Source: a virus. Taken from it: DNA of 33,822 nucleotides. Positions 1 through 7,853 of the stretch are shown here, in pieces. The notes below the pieces were generated by a model that worked only from the letters and a program-made list of their open reading frames with translations, did no database searches and was not told the origin of the DNA. Where the stretch lies: positions 1-33,822 of IMG/VR virus record IMGVR_UViG_3300046777_001222; one strand, 5' to 3'. Both the position numbers and the translations under genes were made by a program. How positions within the stretch are numbered: the stretch's first letter is position 1; each line of letters starts with the position of its first letter.

Positions 1-139
1 GGCTAGCGTCAGCGCAAAAACCGCATAAACCCTTGCGCCGCAAGGGATCTCACGTCGCGTCAAATTGGACTCAGGGCTAGACCGTTAAGCGGGGTTTAGG
101 ATCAGTTAACTTAAGCCTAGTGGTTTTTAACTCTTCTCA
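1..139. other. Non-coding leader before the terminase genes
   Basis: I see no convincing coding frame here. In lambda-like phages the DNA just upstream of the small terminase gene is where cos and the terminase-binding sites lie, so this is the natural place to look for a packaging site, but no cos core can be identified by eye. It contains one perfect inverted repeat (30-46) and AT-richer sequence at 90-135 just before the terminase start. Confidence 0.5.
30..46. repeat. Perfect 8-bp inverted repeat
   Basis: CCCTTGCG at 30-37 and CGCAAGGG at 39-46 are exact reverse complements around a single central C. The one-base centre makes it a better protein-binding dyad than an RNA hairpin, although the tip could open to give a short hairpin. 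No T-run follows, so a standard intrinsic terminator is unlikely. It lies about 95 bases upstream of the small terminase gene, so an operator or a terminase recognition site are both possible. Confidence 0.5.
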
Positions 140-664
140 GTGCTGGTTACTTTTGCTGAGTTTGCTGCGATTCGTGGATGCACGAAAGCGGCAGTGACTC
201 ATGCCAGCAAGAGCCGTATCGCGGCGGCAGTTGTGGTGAAGGATGAACGCAAGTGGCTGGACCGCGACCTAGCGCTGGAGTTGTGGAACAAGAACACGCG
301 TGCGACACCGAACTCGAAGGTCAGCCAGGCCGACCCGGTTGATCCGCAGGAGTTGCGGCAGCAGATCGACAAGCTGCCTGATGATGCAATCCCGGATCTC
401 AATGAGAGTCGCGCGAGACGCGAGCACTACCAGGCCGAGCTGGCGAAACTGCAGGTGACGCAGCAGCGGGGTGATCTAGTGCCTGCTGATGAGGTGAAGA
501 AAGAGGCGTTTCAGGTGGGCCGCAGCATCCGCGAGGCGCTGGCGAACCTGGCCGATCGGTTGAGCCACCAGTTGGCGGGCGAGACGGACCCGACGGTGAT
601 CCATGAGGTGCTGACGCGTGAGCATCGGGATGCGCTGCTGGCGCTGGCGGAGGTGGAGCGATGA
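140..664 (+). CDS. Terminase small subunit (Nu1-like)
   Basis: The 174-residue protein should bind the packaging start site and recruit the large terminase to concatemeric phage DNA. The first 50 residues read as a helix-turn-helix (FAEFAAIRGCTKAAVTHA, then a short wing), followed by a linker and a strongly charged helical region from about residue 85 (ESRARREHYQAELAKLQ), as in Nu1/DUF1441-type small terminases. The only start that keeps the HTH is GTG at 140; it has no clear Shine-Dalgarno. The stop overlaps the large terminase start as ATGA, so the two are probably translationally coupled. The family is inferred from layout and from the position before an unmistakable large terminase. Confidence 0.85.
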   Translation: MLVTFAEFAAIRGCTKAAVTHASKSRIAAAVVVKDERKWLDRDLALELWNKNTRATPNSKVSQADPVDPQELRQQIDKLPDDAIPDLNESRARREHYQAELAKLQVTQQRGDLVPADEVKKEAFQVGRSIREALANLADRLSHQLAGETDPTVIHEVLTREHRDALLALAEVER

Positions 665-2514
665 GCGTCTGGCGCGCGGGCTTCATGGACGGGCTGCGAC
701 CTGAGCAGCCGTTGACGGTGAGCGAATGGGCCGATGCGCACCGGCGGCTGAGCAGCAAAGCATCAGCGGAACCGGGGCCGTGGCGCACCAGCCGGACGCC
801 GTACCTGCGCGAGCCAATGGACTGCCTGAGCAGCAGCAGTTCGGTGCAGCGTGTGGTGATGATGTTCGCGGCGCAGACGGGCAAGACGGAAGCAGGCAGC
901 AACTGGCTTGGGTATGTGATCGACCACGCGCCGGGGCCGATGCTGCTGGTGCAACCAACGGTTGAGATGGCCAAGCGACTTAGCAAGCAGCGGCTCGAGT
1001 CGATGATCACTGAGACGCCGGTGTTGGCAGCGAAGATCGCACCGGCCAGGACGCGGGACTCTGGTAACACGATGTTCGCCAAGGAGTATCCCGGCGGTAT
1101 CATGTTGCTCACCGGGGCGAACAGCAGCACGGGGTTGCGGTCGGCGCCGTGCCGATACCTGTTCGCTGATGAGGTGGATGCGTTCCCGAGTGATGTGGAC
1201 GGCGAGGGCGATCCGGTCGCGTTGGCTGAGCGGCGAACAACGACATTCGCGCGGCGCAAAATCCTGCTGACTAGCACGCCAACGGTGAAGGATTTCAGCC
1301 GGATCGAGGCGGAGTATCTGCGCAGTGATCAGCGGCGGTTCTATGTGCCGTGCCCTAGCTGTGGCGGTATGCAGTGGTTGCAGTGGCCGCGGTTGAAGTG
1401 GGACGCAAAGCGGCCGGGTGATGTGCGCTATGAGTGCGAGCATTGCGGTGAGCGGTTCGAGGAACTGCACAAACCGGCGATGCTGCGTGGCGGCGAGTGG
1501 CGCGCTACGGCACCGGCTGACGGCCGGACTGCGGGGTTCCATCTGTCGGGGCTTTACAGCCCGCTGGGCTGGTGCAGCTGGGAGCAGCTGGTGGATGACT
1601 TCCTGCGAGCCAAGGCTGACGCGCCGGCGTTAAAGGCGTTCGTGAACACAAGGCTGGCCGAGACATGGGAGGAGGACTATGCGGCGGCGGTGAGCGCTGA
1701 CGGGTTGCTGGCCAAGCGGCTTGACTATGCGGCGGGCAAGTGTCCTGATGGCGTGGTGCTGCTGACCTGCGGCGTTGACGTGCAGGACAACCGGCTGGCG
1801 GTGAGCGTGTGGGGCTGGGGCGAGGCTGAGACTGGCTGGCTGGTGTGGCATCAGGAGCTGATGGGCGACCCGACGCAGACGGAGGTGTGGGGCCAGCTGG
1901 ATCAGGTGCTGGCGACTGAATGGGATGCGACGGGCGGGCGTGTGCTGAAGGTGAGCCAGACGGCGGTTGACAGCGGCGGCCACTGCACGCATGAGGTTTA
2001 CGCGTACGTGCGCGATCGGGTGCGGCAGGGTGTGGTCGCGATCAAGGGCAGCAGCAGACGCAACAGCCCGGCGGTCGGCAAAGGCAACAAGGTTGATGTG
2101 AACTGGCGCGGGCGTGTGATTAAGCGAGGCGTCACGTTGTTTCAGCTGGGCACCGACACGATCAAGACGACGCTGTTCGGACGGTTGCGGCACAACGAAG
2201 GCGCGGGCGGGTTGTATTTCGGGCAGGCGGCTGATGCGGAATACTTCCGGCAACTGACTAGCGAACGGCAGGCGCTGCGGTACCACCGCGGGTTCCCGAT
2301 ACGGGAGTGGGTCAAGAAAGCAGGCGACCGCAACGAGGCGCTGGACTGCGCGGTCTATGGCTATGCGGCAATGTTGATCTTTAGCCGGCGGATGAATAAG
2401 GCGACGATGTGGCAGCAGCTGCGTGATCAGTTGGAAGGTGCAAAGCGACCAGCGCTAAGATCAAAGCAGCAGGCCGCCCCTGGGCTTGCTAGTGGCTTCG
2501 TTGGCAACTGGTAA
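661..2514 (+). CDS. Terminase large subunit (lambda gpA family)
   Basis: This is the ATP-driven packaging motor and genome-cutting nuclease. The 617-residue length is close to lambda gpA (641). Visible motifs are the Walker-A-like AQTGKTE at residues 71-77, Walker B LFADEVD at 167-173, and the coupling motif LLTSTPT at 202-208. A CxxC...CxxC pair (C231, C234, C259, C262) is typical of gpA-type enzymes. The C-terminal RNase-H-fold nuclease has acidic residues in GVDVQDN (about 381-387), AVDSGG (456-460) and NEALDC (568-573). It follows the small subunit with a 4-base overlap and precedes the head-joining and portal genes in the lambda order. Identification is secure. Confidence 0.96.
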   Translation: MSVWRAGFMDGLRPEQPLTVSEWADAHRRLSSKASAEPGPWRTSRTPYLREPMDCLSSSSSVQRVVMMFAAQTGKTEAGSNWLGYVIDHAPGPMLLVQPTVEMAKRLSKQRLESMITETPVLAAKIAPARTRDSGNTMFAKEYPGGIMLLTGANSSTGLRSAPCRYLFADEVDAFPSDVDGEGDPVALAERRTTTFARRKILLTSTPTVKDFSRIEAEYLRSDQRRFYVPCPSCGGMQWLQWPRLKWDAKRPGDVRYECEHCGERFEELHKPAMLRGGEWRATAPADGRTAGFHLSGLYSPLGWCSWEQLVDDFLRAKADAPALKAFVNTRLAETWEEDYAAAVSADGLLAKRLDYAAGKCPDGVVLLTCGVDVQDNRLAVSVWGWGEAETGWLVWHQELMGDPTQTEVWGQLDQVLATEWDATGGRVLKVSQTAVDSGGHCTHEVYAYVRDRVRQGVVAIKGSSRRNSPAVGKGNKVDVNWRGRVIKRGVTLFQLGTDTIKTTLFGRLRHNEGAGGLYFGQAADAEYFRQLTSERQALRYHRGFPIREWVKKAGDRNEALDCAVYGYAAMLIFSRRMNKATMWQQLRDQLEGAKRPALRSKQQAAPGLASGFVGNW

Positions 2515-2516
2515 CC

Positions 2517-3086
2517 GTGCGCATCCCTAGCCAGATCAGAGCGGGCGACACGATCCAGTGGCGCGACGTGGAAGGCGTTGACAATCTGGGCAACGCGATC
2601 AGCAGCGCCGACTATGTGCTGACCTACTACCTGCGAACTAACACGGCGAGCGAAGGCGCGACGATTGTTGGCAGCGCCTACGGGACCGGGTGGCAGTTCA
2701 CGATTGCTGCGGCCACCAGCACGGGCTTTGATGCTGGGACGTGGTTCTGGCAGGCGGTCGCGACCAAGACCGGCAGCACCGTCACGATGGGCAGCGGCCA
2801 GCTGACCGTGTTGCGATCGCTGAGCTACACGGGTTCCCCCGCTGCTGTTGATGGCCGGTCGCAGGCGCAGCAGGATCTGGATGCGGTGCAGTCCGCGATC
2901 CGTGCGCTGGTATCTGGCGGCGCGGTGCGTGAGTACACGATCGGCAACCGCAGCTTAAAGAAATATGAACTAGCCGATCTGATGCAGCTTGAGTCAAAGC
3001 TCAAGGCTGAGGTCAAGCGTGAGCAGATGGCGGAACTTATGGCCAACGGACTTGGCAACCCCCACAATCTGTTTGTGAGGTTCTGA
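2517..3086 (+). CDS. Head-tail joining protein, W-like with an added N-terminal beta domain
   Basis: The gene sits between large terminase and portal, the place of lambda W. The C-terminal 65 residues (from about 125) match the W pattern: a helix (QQDLDAVQSAIRALVSGG), a beta hairpin (REYTIGNRSLKKYELADLM) and a second charged helix (LESKLKAEVKREQ). W plugs the portal after packaging and lets the tail connector bind. Residues 1-105 are different: a threonine/serine/glycine-rich, beta-strand-rich stretch that looks like a small immunoglobulin-type sandwich, so the protein is nearly three times the size of lambda W (68). The start is GTG at 2517, two bases after the terminase stop. The W call for the C-terminus is fairly firm; the N-terminal fold is inferred. 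Confidence 0.75.
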   Translation: MRIPSQIRAGDTIQWRDVEGVDNLGNAISSADYVLTYYLRTNTASEGATIVGSAYGTGWQFTIAAATSTGFDAGTWFWQAVATKTGSTVTMGSGQLTVLRSLSYTGSPAAVDGRSQAQQDLDAVQSAIRALVSGGAVREYTIGNRSLKKYELADLMQLESKLKAEVKREQMAELMANGLGNPHNLFVRF

Positions 3087-3087
3087 C

Positions 3088-4668
3088 ATGGGACTGAGAA
3101 CTCGACTGTTTCGGGCGATGGGTTTTGAGCCGGTGCGGCCGCGGATGCGGGCGTATCAGGGCGCGCGTGTCAGCCGGCTGACAGCGGACTGGGTGACGAG
3201 CGGCACCAGCGCTGACGCCGAGATCAAGTCGAGCTTCAAGGCACTGCGCAACCGTGCGCGGCAGTTGTGCCGCGACAACGACTACGCGCGGCAGGCGGTG
3301 CGCGCGATCCAGAACAACGTGATCGGGCACGGCATCCGGCATCAGGGGCAGGTGCGGATGCTGCGCGGCGGCAAGCTTGATGAGGCGATCAATGGCCGCA
3401 TCCATGAGCAGTGGGAGAAGTGGATGCACAAGACCCGCTGCGATGTGAGCGGCATCCTTGGCTTCCACGACATCGAGCGCCTGCTGGTGCGCAGCATGGC
3501 CGAGTCGGGCGAGGTGTTTGTGCGGATGATCAAGCGGCCCTTCGGTGATAGCCGTGTGCCGTTTGCGCTGCAGGTGCTCGAGGCTGACTACCTGATCGAC
3601 GATGACGTGCCGCAGGCGGCCGAGGGCAACACGGTGCGGATGGGCATCGAGGTGGATCAATACCTGCGACCGCAGGCGTATCACTTCTACGCGAATCATC
3701 CTGGCGACACATACGCGGGCAACGCGCGCACCAACGGCCGCCGCATTCGTGTGCCGGCTAATGACGTGATCCACCTGTTCCTGCCTGAGCGGCCAGGGCA
3801 GACGCGGGGCGTGACGTGGTTCGCGTCGGCGCTGATGCGGCTTCACATGCTGCAGGGCTATGAGGAGGCCGAGGTGGTGCGTGCGCGGGCGAGCAGCGCG
3901 CTGATGGGATTCATCACCAGCCCCGAGGGCGAGCTGGTGGGTGATGAGGTCTACGAGGGCGAGCGTGTCAGCGAGTTCCAGCCGGGTGTGTTCAAGTATC
4001 TGCAACCGGGCGAGAGCGTCACGGTGCCGGACCTGAACAGCCCTGACGGGCAGCTTGAGCCATTTACGCGGTCGATGCTGCGGGCCGTTGCTGCTGGCGT
4101 GGGTGTTTCGTTCGAGAGCATCAGCAAGAACTTCTCAGAGAGCAACTACAGCAGCAGCCGGCTCAGCCTGCTCGAGGAGCGCGACACCTACCGGGTGCTG
4201 CAGCGGTACATGGTGGAGAACTTCCACCAACAGGTGTTTGAGCAGTGGCTTGAGATGGCGGTGCTTAGCGGCGCGCTAAGCCTGCCTGGGTATGAGACCA
4301 ACCCAGACCGCTATCGCGCTAGCCGGTGGGTGCCGCGCAGCTGGGAGTGGGTTGACCCGCAGCGCGAGGTGGCGGCATACAAGGCAGCTGTCAGGTGTGG
4401 ATTCAAGACGCTGGGCCAAGTGATCGCTGAGCAGGGCGGCGATCTTGAGGATGTGCTGGTGGCGCGTCAGGCTGAGCTGGCGATGCTCGATGAGATGGAT
4501 ATCGTCACCGACACCGACCCAAGTGAGGTGAGTGATAGTGGCGCAGTGCAGGCCCCGCTGGGCATGGGCGCGATGCCGGCATTTGATGACACCGATCCAC
4601 CGATGGAGGAGGAGGAATACGAGGAGGAGTCTGTGCTTGAGGATCCGACCGAGGCGCCTGAGGATTGA
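3088..4668 (+). CDS. Portal protein (lambda gpB family)
   Basis: The 526-residue protein has nearly the length of lambda gpB (533). It forms the dodecameric ring at the capsid vertex through which DNA enters and leaves. Recognisable family stretches include RNRARQLCRDNDYARQAV (about residues 51-68), the LLVRSMAESGEVFVRMI segment (about 132-148), LFLPERPGQTRGVTWFA (about 231-247) and the SFESISKNFSESNYSSSR loop (about 342-359), which is highly typical of lambda-type portals. The final 30 residues are extremely acidic (EEEEYEEES). The gene begins one base after the W-like stop, and its stop codon overlaps the next ATG as TGATG. Confidence 0.95.
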   Translation: MGLRTRLFRAMGFEPVRPRMRAYQGARVSRLTADWVTSGTSADAEIKSSFKALRNRARQLCRDNDYARQAVRAIQNNVIGHGIRHQGQVRMLRGGKLDEAINGRIHEQWEKWMHKTRCDVSGILGFHDIERLLVRSMAESGEVFVRMIKRPFGDSRVPFALQVLEADYLIDDDVPQAAEGNTVRMGIEVDQYLRPQAYHFYANHPGDTYAGNARTNGRRIRVPANDVIHLFLPERPGQTRGVTWFASALMRLHMLQGYEEAEVVRARASSALMGFITSPEGELVGDEVYEGERVSEFQPGVFKYLQPGESVTVPDLNSPDGQLEPFTRSMLRAVAAGVGVSFESISKNFSESNYSSSRLSLLEERDTYRVLQRYMVENFHQQVFEQWLEMAVLSGALSLPGYETNPDRYRASRWVPRSWEWVDPQREVAAYKAAVRCGFKTLGQVIAEQGGDLEDVLVARQAELAMLDEMDIVTDTDPSEVSDSGAVQAPLGMGAMPAFDDTDPPMEEEEYEEESVLEDPTEAPED

Positions 4669-6980
4669 TGGCAACCGATAGACTCAAAGCATTAGAAGAT
4701 CGAAGCGCCGTGATTCTTGCGCGCCCCTATCCAAACGAGCACGCCGCGAGACTGACCGATCCTGATCAGTACGATTCGCTTCGTCGTGAGAATGATGCGG
4801 GCGGTCCCGGCATCGATTTTATCTACGGCATCAAGGAAGGCGGAAGCGAGATTCAAGCGATCCGATTCAGCAGCTTGCGCTACAGCCCGGCCGAGGCGCG
4901 CGACTGGCTGGCTGAGCATGACTTCAGCGCGATCATGTTTGAGGAAGCCACCGGCGACGGCGAGCGGGCCGAACCCGGCGATCTGTCCGAGGGTGATTTC
5001 GTGCGGTGGAACAGCAGCGGCGGCACCGCTCAGGGCCGCATTGAGCACATCATGCGCGAGGGCACCCTGGGCGTGCCCGACACTGAGTTCAGCATCGAGG
5101 CCACACCTGAGGATCCGGCCGCGCTGATCCGCATCTATCGCGAAGGCGATGACGGATGGGAGGCAACTGAGACGATGGTCGGCCACAAGTTTTCAACCCT
5201 GACCAAGATCTCGGCGCTGCGCAGCCTTACCGGCAAGTATCAGCGCGCTGAGGTGACCACCTTCGATGAGGTGCAGGACCGCACCTATGAGTTTCCTTTC
5301 AGCTCTGAGTTCCCAGTCGCGCGTTACTTCGGCAACGAGATCTTGAGCCACGATAAAGAAGCAGCCGACCTGAGCCGCCTGAACGATGGCGCGCCGCTGC
5401 TGTTCAACCACAACCCTGACAGGGTGATCGGCGTGGTTGAGCGGGCATACATCGACGGCAAACGCCGCCGCGGCTATGCACGCGTGCGGTTTAGCCGCAA
5501 CGCCTTTGCTCAGGAGATCCTGAGTGATGTGAAGGATGGCGTTCTACGGAATGTTTCCTTCGGCTACTCCATCGACAAAATGGAGGAGCGTGGCAGTGGT
5601 GACTATGTTGCAACTGCCTGGTCTCCCTATGAGATCAGCATTGTCTCGGTGCCGGCTGACCCCGGCGTCGGGATCGGCCGATCTTTTGAGGCTGACACCC
5701 CTGCTGCTTCGGCAGCACCATCCCCCGATCCTATTCCTCTAATGGAAACCGCCACCCCCGATCTGGCCGTGGTGCAGGCCGAGGCCGCTCAGGCCGAACG
5801 CGCCCGCATCTCGGACATCACTGCCCTGTGCGACAAGCACGGCATGGCAGACCTGGGCCGGCAGCTAGTTGAGTCTGGTCGTTCAATCGACGAGGCTCGC
5901 GCTGCTGTGCTCGACAAGCTCAACATTCACCAGGAGACCGTGACCATGCAGGCCGCCGACCTTGGCCTTAGCGAGAAGGAGAGCCGCAGCTTCTCTTTCC
6001 TGCGCGCCATCAACTTCCTTGCTAACCCAACCGATCGCTCGGCCCGCGAGGCTGCTGCCTTCGAGATCGAAGCCTCCGAGGCTGCTGCGGCCAAACTGGG
6101 CCGTCAGTCACGCGGCATCACCATCCCCCAAGATGTGCTGCGCCGTGACCTGAACGTGGGCGCTGCCACCGCTGGCGGTAACCTCGTCGCCACCGAACTG
6201 GATGCTGGTTCGTTCATCGACCTGCTGCGCAATGCTTCCGCTCTGGATCAAGCTGGCGCCACCGTGCTGACCGGCCTGACCGGCAACGTTGCCATCCCCC
6301 GCCAGTCCGGCGCTGCTACCGCCTATTGGGTGGCCGAGAGCGGCTCGCCCACCGAGAGCCAACAGACCGTGGATCAGGTCAGCCTGACCCCCAAGACGGT
6401 TGCTGCCTACACCGACTACAGCCGCCGCCTGATGCTGCAGTCCAGCATCGACGTTGAGAACATGGTCCGCAACGACCTGGCTCGCGTGCTTGCGCTCAAG
6501 ATCGACGCTGCTGGCCTTTATGGCACCGGCAGCAACAGCGAACCCCTCGGCCTGAAGCTGACCACCGGCATCGGCACCGAGAACTTCGCTGCCGCGATCC
6601 CCACCTTCGCTGAGGTTGTGGCACTCGAGAGCGACGTGGCAACTGCTAACGCACTGCTTGGCAGCCCTGTCTACCTGATGAACGCTGCCATGCGCGGCGG
6701 TCTGAAGACCAAGGCCAAGGATGCAGGCTCCGGCCTGTTCGTGATGGAAGGCAACGAGGTCAACGGCTACCGCGGCGTGCTCTCCAATCAGGTTGAGTCC
6801 GGCGATCTGTGGTTCGGCAACTTCGCTGACCTGATCATCGGCTACTTCTCCGGCCTGGATCTGATGGTTGACCCCTACACCCACAGCACCTCCGGCACTG
6901 TGCGCGTGGTCGCCATGCAGGACGTGGACATCGCTGTTCGCCATCCTGAATCCTTCAGCCGCGGCAACGACACCCTCTGA
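4668..6980 (+). CDS. Fused prohead protease and HK97-fold major capsid protein
   Basis: One 770-residue frame carries four parts. Residues 1-95 are a conserved-looking region (PYPNEHAARL...). Residues 105-185 resemble the small Tudor-like HVA1/DUF2945 domain (DFVRWNSSGG...GHKFSTLTKI). Residues 205-345 are an HK97-type U35 prohead protease with likely catalytic H248 (LFNHNPDRVIG) and S297 (LRNVSFGYS). From about residue 370 a helical delta/scaffold segment leads into an HK97-fold capsid protein (NLVATELDAGSFIDLLRNAS, then IPRQSGAATAYWVAE). The protease would cut itself and the delta segment away during maturation. The ATG at 4668 overlaps the portal stop as TGATG and is preferred over the TTG one codon earlier. 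See also the internal start at 5946. Confidence 0.93.
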   Translation: MATDRLKALEDRSAVILARPYPNEHAARLTDPDQYDSLRRENDAGGPGIDFIYGIKEGGSEIQAIRFSSLRYSPAEARDWLAEHDFSAIMFEEATGDGERAEPGDLSEGDFVRWNSSGGTAQGRIEHIMREGTLGVPDTEFSIEATPEDPAALIRIYREGDDGWEATETMVGHKFSTLTKISALRSLTGKYQRAEVTTFDEVQDRTYEFPFSSEFPVARYFGNEILSHDKEAADLSRLNDGAPLLFNHNPDRVIGVVERAYIDGKRRRGYARVRFSRNAFAQEILSDVKDGVLRNVSFGYSIDKMEERGSGDYVATAWSPYEISIVSVPADPGVGIGRSFEADTPAASAAPSPDPIPLMETATPDLAVVQAEAAQAERARISDITALCDKHGMADLGRQLVESGRSIDEARAAVLDKLNIHQETVTMQAADLGLSEKESRSFSFLRAINFLANPTDRSAREAAAFEIEASEAAAAKLGRQSRGITIPQDVLRRDLNVGAATAGGNLVATELDAGSFIDLLRNASALDQAGATVLTGLTGNVAIPRQSGAATAYWVAESGSPTESQQTVDQVSLTPKTVAAYTDYSRRLMLQSSIDVENMVRNDLARVLALKIDAAGLYGTGSNSEPLGLKLTTGIGTENFAAAIPTFAEVVALESDVATANALLGSPVYLMNAAMRGGLKTKAKDAGSGLFVMEGNEVNGYRGVLSNQVESGDLWFGNFADLIIGYFSGLDLMVDPYTHSTSGTVRVVAMQDVDIAVRHPESFSRGNDTL
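5932..5948 (+). promoter_or_regulatory. Internal ribosome-binding site and ATG for a free capsid protein
   Basis: AGGAG at 5932-5936 lies nine bases before an in-frame ATG at 5946, one of the best Shine-Dalgarno/start pairs in the head region. Initiation here would give a 344-residue protein starting MQAADLGLSEKES, just after the delta-like helices and just before the conserved capsid N-terminal arm. This would supply excess capsid protein over the protease fusion, as internal starts do in several phage head operons. That it is used is inference. Confidence 0.55.
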
Positions 6981-6982
6981 TC

Positions 6983-7189
6983 ATGTTGATCAAGGTCCTA
7001 CGGCAAACAATGCTGGCAGGGCAGGTGGCCAGAATCGGGGATGTCCTTGAGGCATCCCCCTCTGACGCCAAGTTCCTGATCGGTATTGGCAAAGCTGTTG
7101 AAGCCATCGCAGAGGTGGCTGATCTGGCTCAGTTCGGACCTGAGCCGACCCGCAAACCAACAACCCCCAGACGGAGGGCTAAGTCATGA
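6983..7189 (+). CDS. Small conserved head-module protein
   Basis: The 68-residue protein begins MLIKVLRQTMLAGQ, continues with a short beta-rich N-terminal half (VARIGDVLEASPSDAKFLIGIGKAVE) and ends in a basic, proline-rich tail (TRKPTTPRRRAKS). Small proteins of this layout often follow the capsid gene in lambdoid head operons. The ATG lies two bases after the capsid stop, and its own stop overlaps the next ATG (ATGA). Its role is not known to me; a capsid-associated or connector-assembly role is only suggested by position. Confidence 0.7.
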   Translation: MLIKVLRQTMLAGQVARIGDVLEASPSDAKFLIGIGKAVEAIAEVADLAQFGPEPTRKPTTPRRRAKS

Positions 7190-7575
7190 CCATCCACAAT
7201 CTCGGGTCCAAAACGGATCTGCTTGAAGTTCACAACAACGCAGTTGTCGCATCGACCGGCGCTGGCACCCCCGCCAACGTTGATCTGCTTGATTATGAAG
7301 GTGACGTTGCCTTCATCATCGATGCCGCTGCTGCCGGTTCTGGCGTCACCCTGACCGCCAAGATTCAGCACAGCAACACGACCACCAGCGGCGACTTCGT
7401 TGACGTGACCGGTGGCGGCTTCACCGCTGCTGCTGCTAACACCGCCTTCCAGGAGAAGATCTACCTGAACAGCAACGACCTGCGTCGTTATGTTCGCGTG
7501 CTCTTCACCGTTACCGGCGGCACCGGCACCGGCGCTGTTTCGGTGGTTGCTCTCGGCTCGAAGAAGTACAGCTGA
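7186..7575 (+). CDS. Probable capsid decoration or connector beta-sandwich protein
   Basis: The 129-residue protein is dominated by predicted beta strands with alternating hydrophobic residues (VAFIIDAAAAGSGVTLTAKI, then RRYVRVLFTVTGGTGTG). It has good translation signals: GGAGG at 7173-7177, eight bases before the ATG. The gene lies between the capsid gene and the FII-like joiner, where decoration proteins and connectors are found. It shares its layout (Q-x-S motif mid-protein, then RYxRxxxT) with the protein at 7850, suggesting a duplicated fold. I do not recognise a named family; decoration or connector is inference. Confidence 0.65.
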   Translation: MTIHNLGSKTDLLEVHNNAVVASTGAGTPANVDLLDYEGDVAFIIDAAAAGSGVTLTAKIQHSNTTTSGDFVDVTGGGFTAAAANTAFQEKIYLNSNDLRRYVRVLFTVTGGTGTGAVSVVALGSKKYS

Positions 7576-7853
7576 TGGCGCTGACGGAGGATCTCGGCAT
7601 CTTCCTGGCAGACTTCGGCGTCAGCTGCACAGCTGGCGCCGTTACTGCCCTTGGCATCCTGGACATGCCAAGCCAAGTGCTGGCCAATGGCATGGTGCTC
7701 AGCACCGACTACACACTGACCGCCAAGGCTTCTGACTTCGGCACACTGACCCGCGGCAGCTCGATCACGGTTGATGCTGTGGCCTACACCGTGCGCGAGG
7801 TGATGCTGATGGATGACGGCAAGATCGTTCAACTCGGGCTTCAAAAGACATGA
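7575..7853 (+). CDS. Head-tail joining protein, lambda FII-like
   Basis: The 92-residue protein reads like the lambda FII family (Phage_attach). It opens with LGIFLADFGVSCTAG, then GILDMPSQVLANGMVLSTDY, a LTRGSSITVDAVAYTVREV strand pair and MDDGKIVQLGL at the end. FII completes the filled head and forms the docking surface for the tail. Lambda FII is 117 residues, so the length fits. The ATG overlaps the previous stop as TGATG, and the stop overlaps the next start as ATGA. Position between capsid and tail terminator agrees with the call. Confidence 0.75.
   Translation: MALTEDLGIFLADFGVSCTAGAVTALGILDMPSQVLANGMVLSTDYTLTAKASDFGTLTRGSSITVDAVAYTVREVMLMDDGKIVQLGLQKT

Noticed and set aside
1-139. 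A cos core or attachment site in the leader
   Set aside because: No characteristic cos sequence or long direct repeat is visible; an assignment would be a guess.
399-2286. Long minus-strand open frames opposite the terminase (up to about 290 codons)
   Set aside because: They mirror the GC-rich codon pattern of the terminase, have arginine/proline/serine-rich low-complexity products, no family motif and no start signals.
3037-4005. A 322-codon minus-strand frame opposite the portal gene
   Set aside because: Histidine- and leucine-rich product with no recognisable domain; it lies entirely within the strongly supported portal gene and is a shadow of its codon bias.
6108-6944. A 278-codon minus-strand frame opposite the capsid gene
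   Set aside because: The product is alanine/valine/glycine/histidine-rich without domains, opposite the conserved capsid core.
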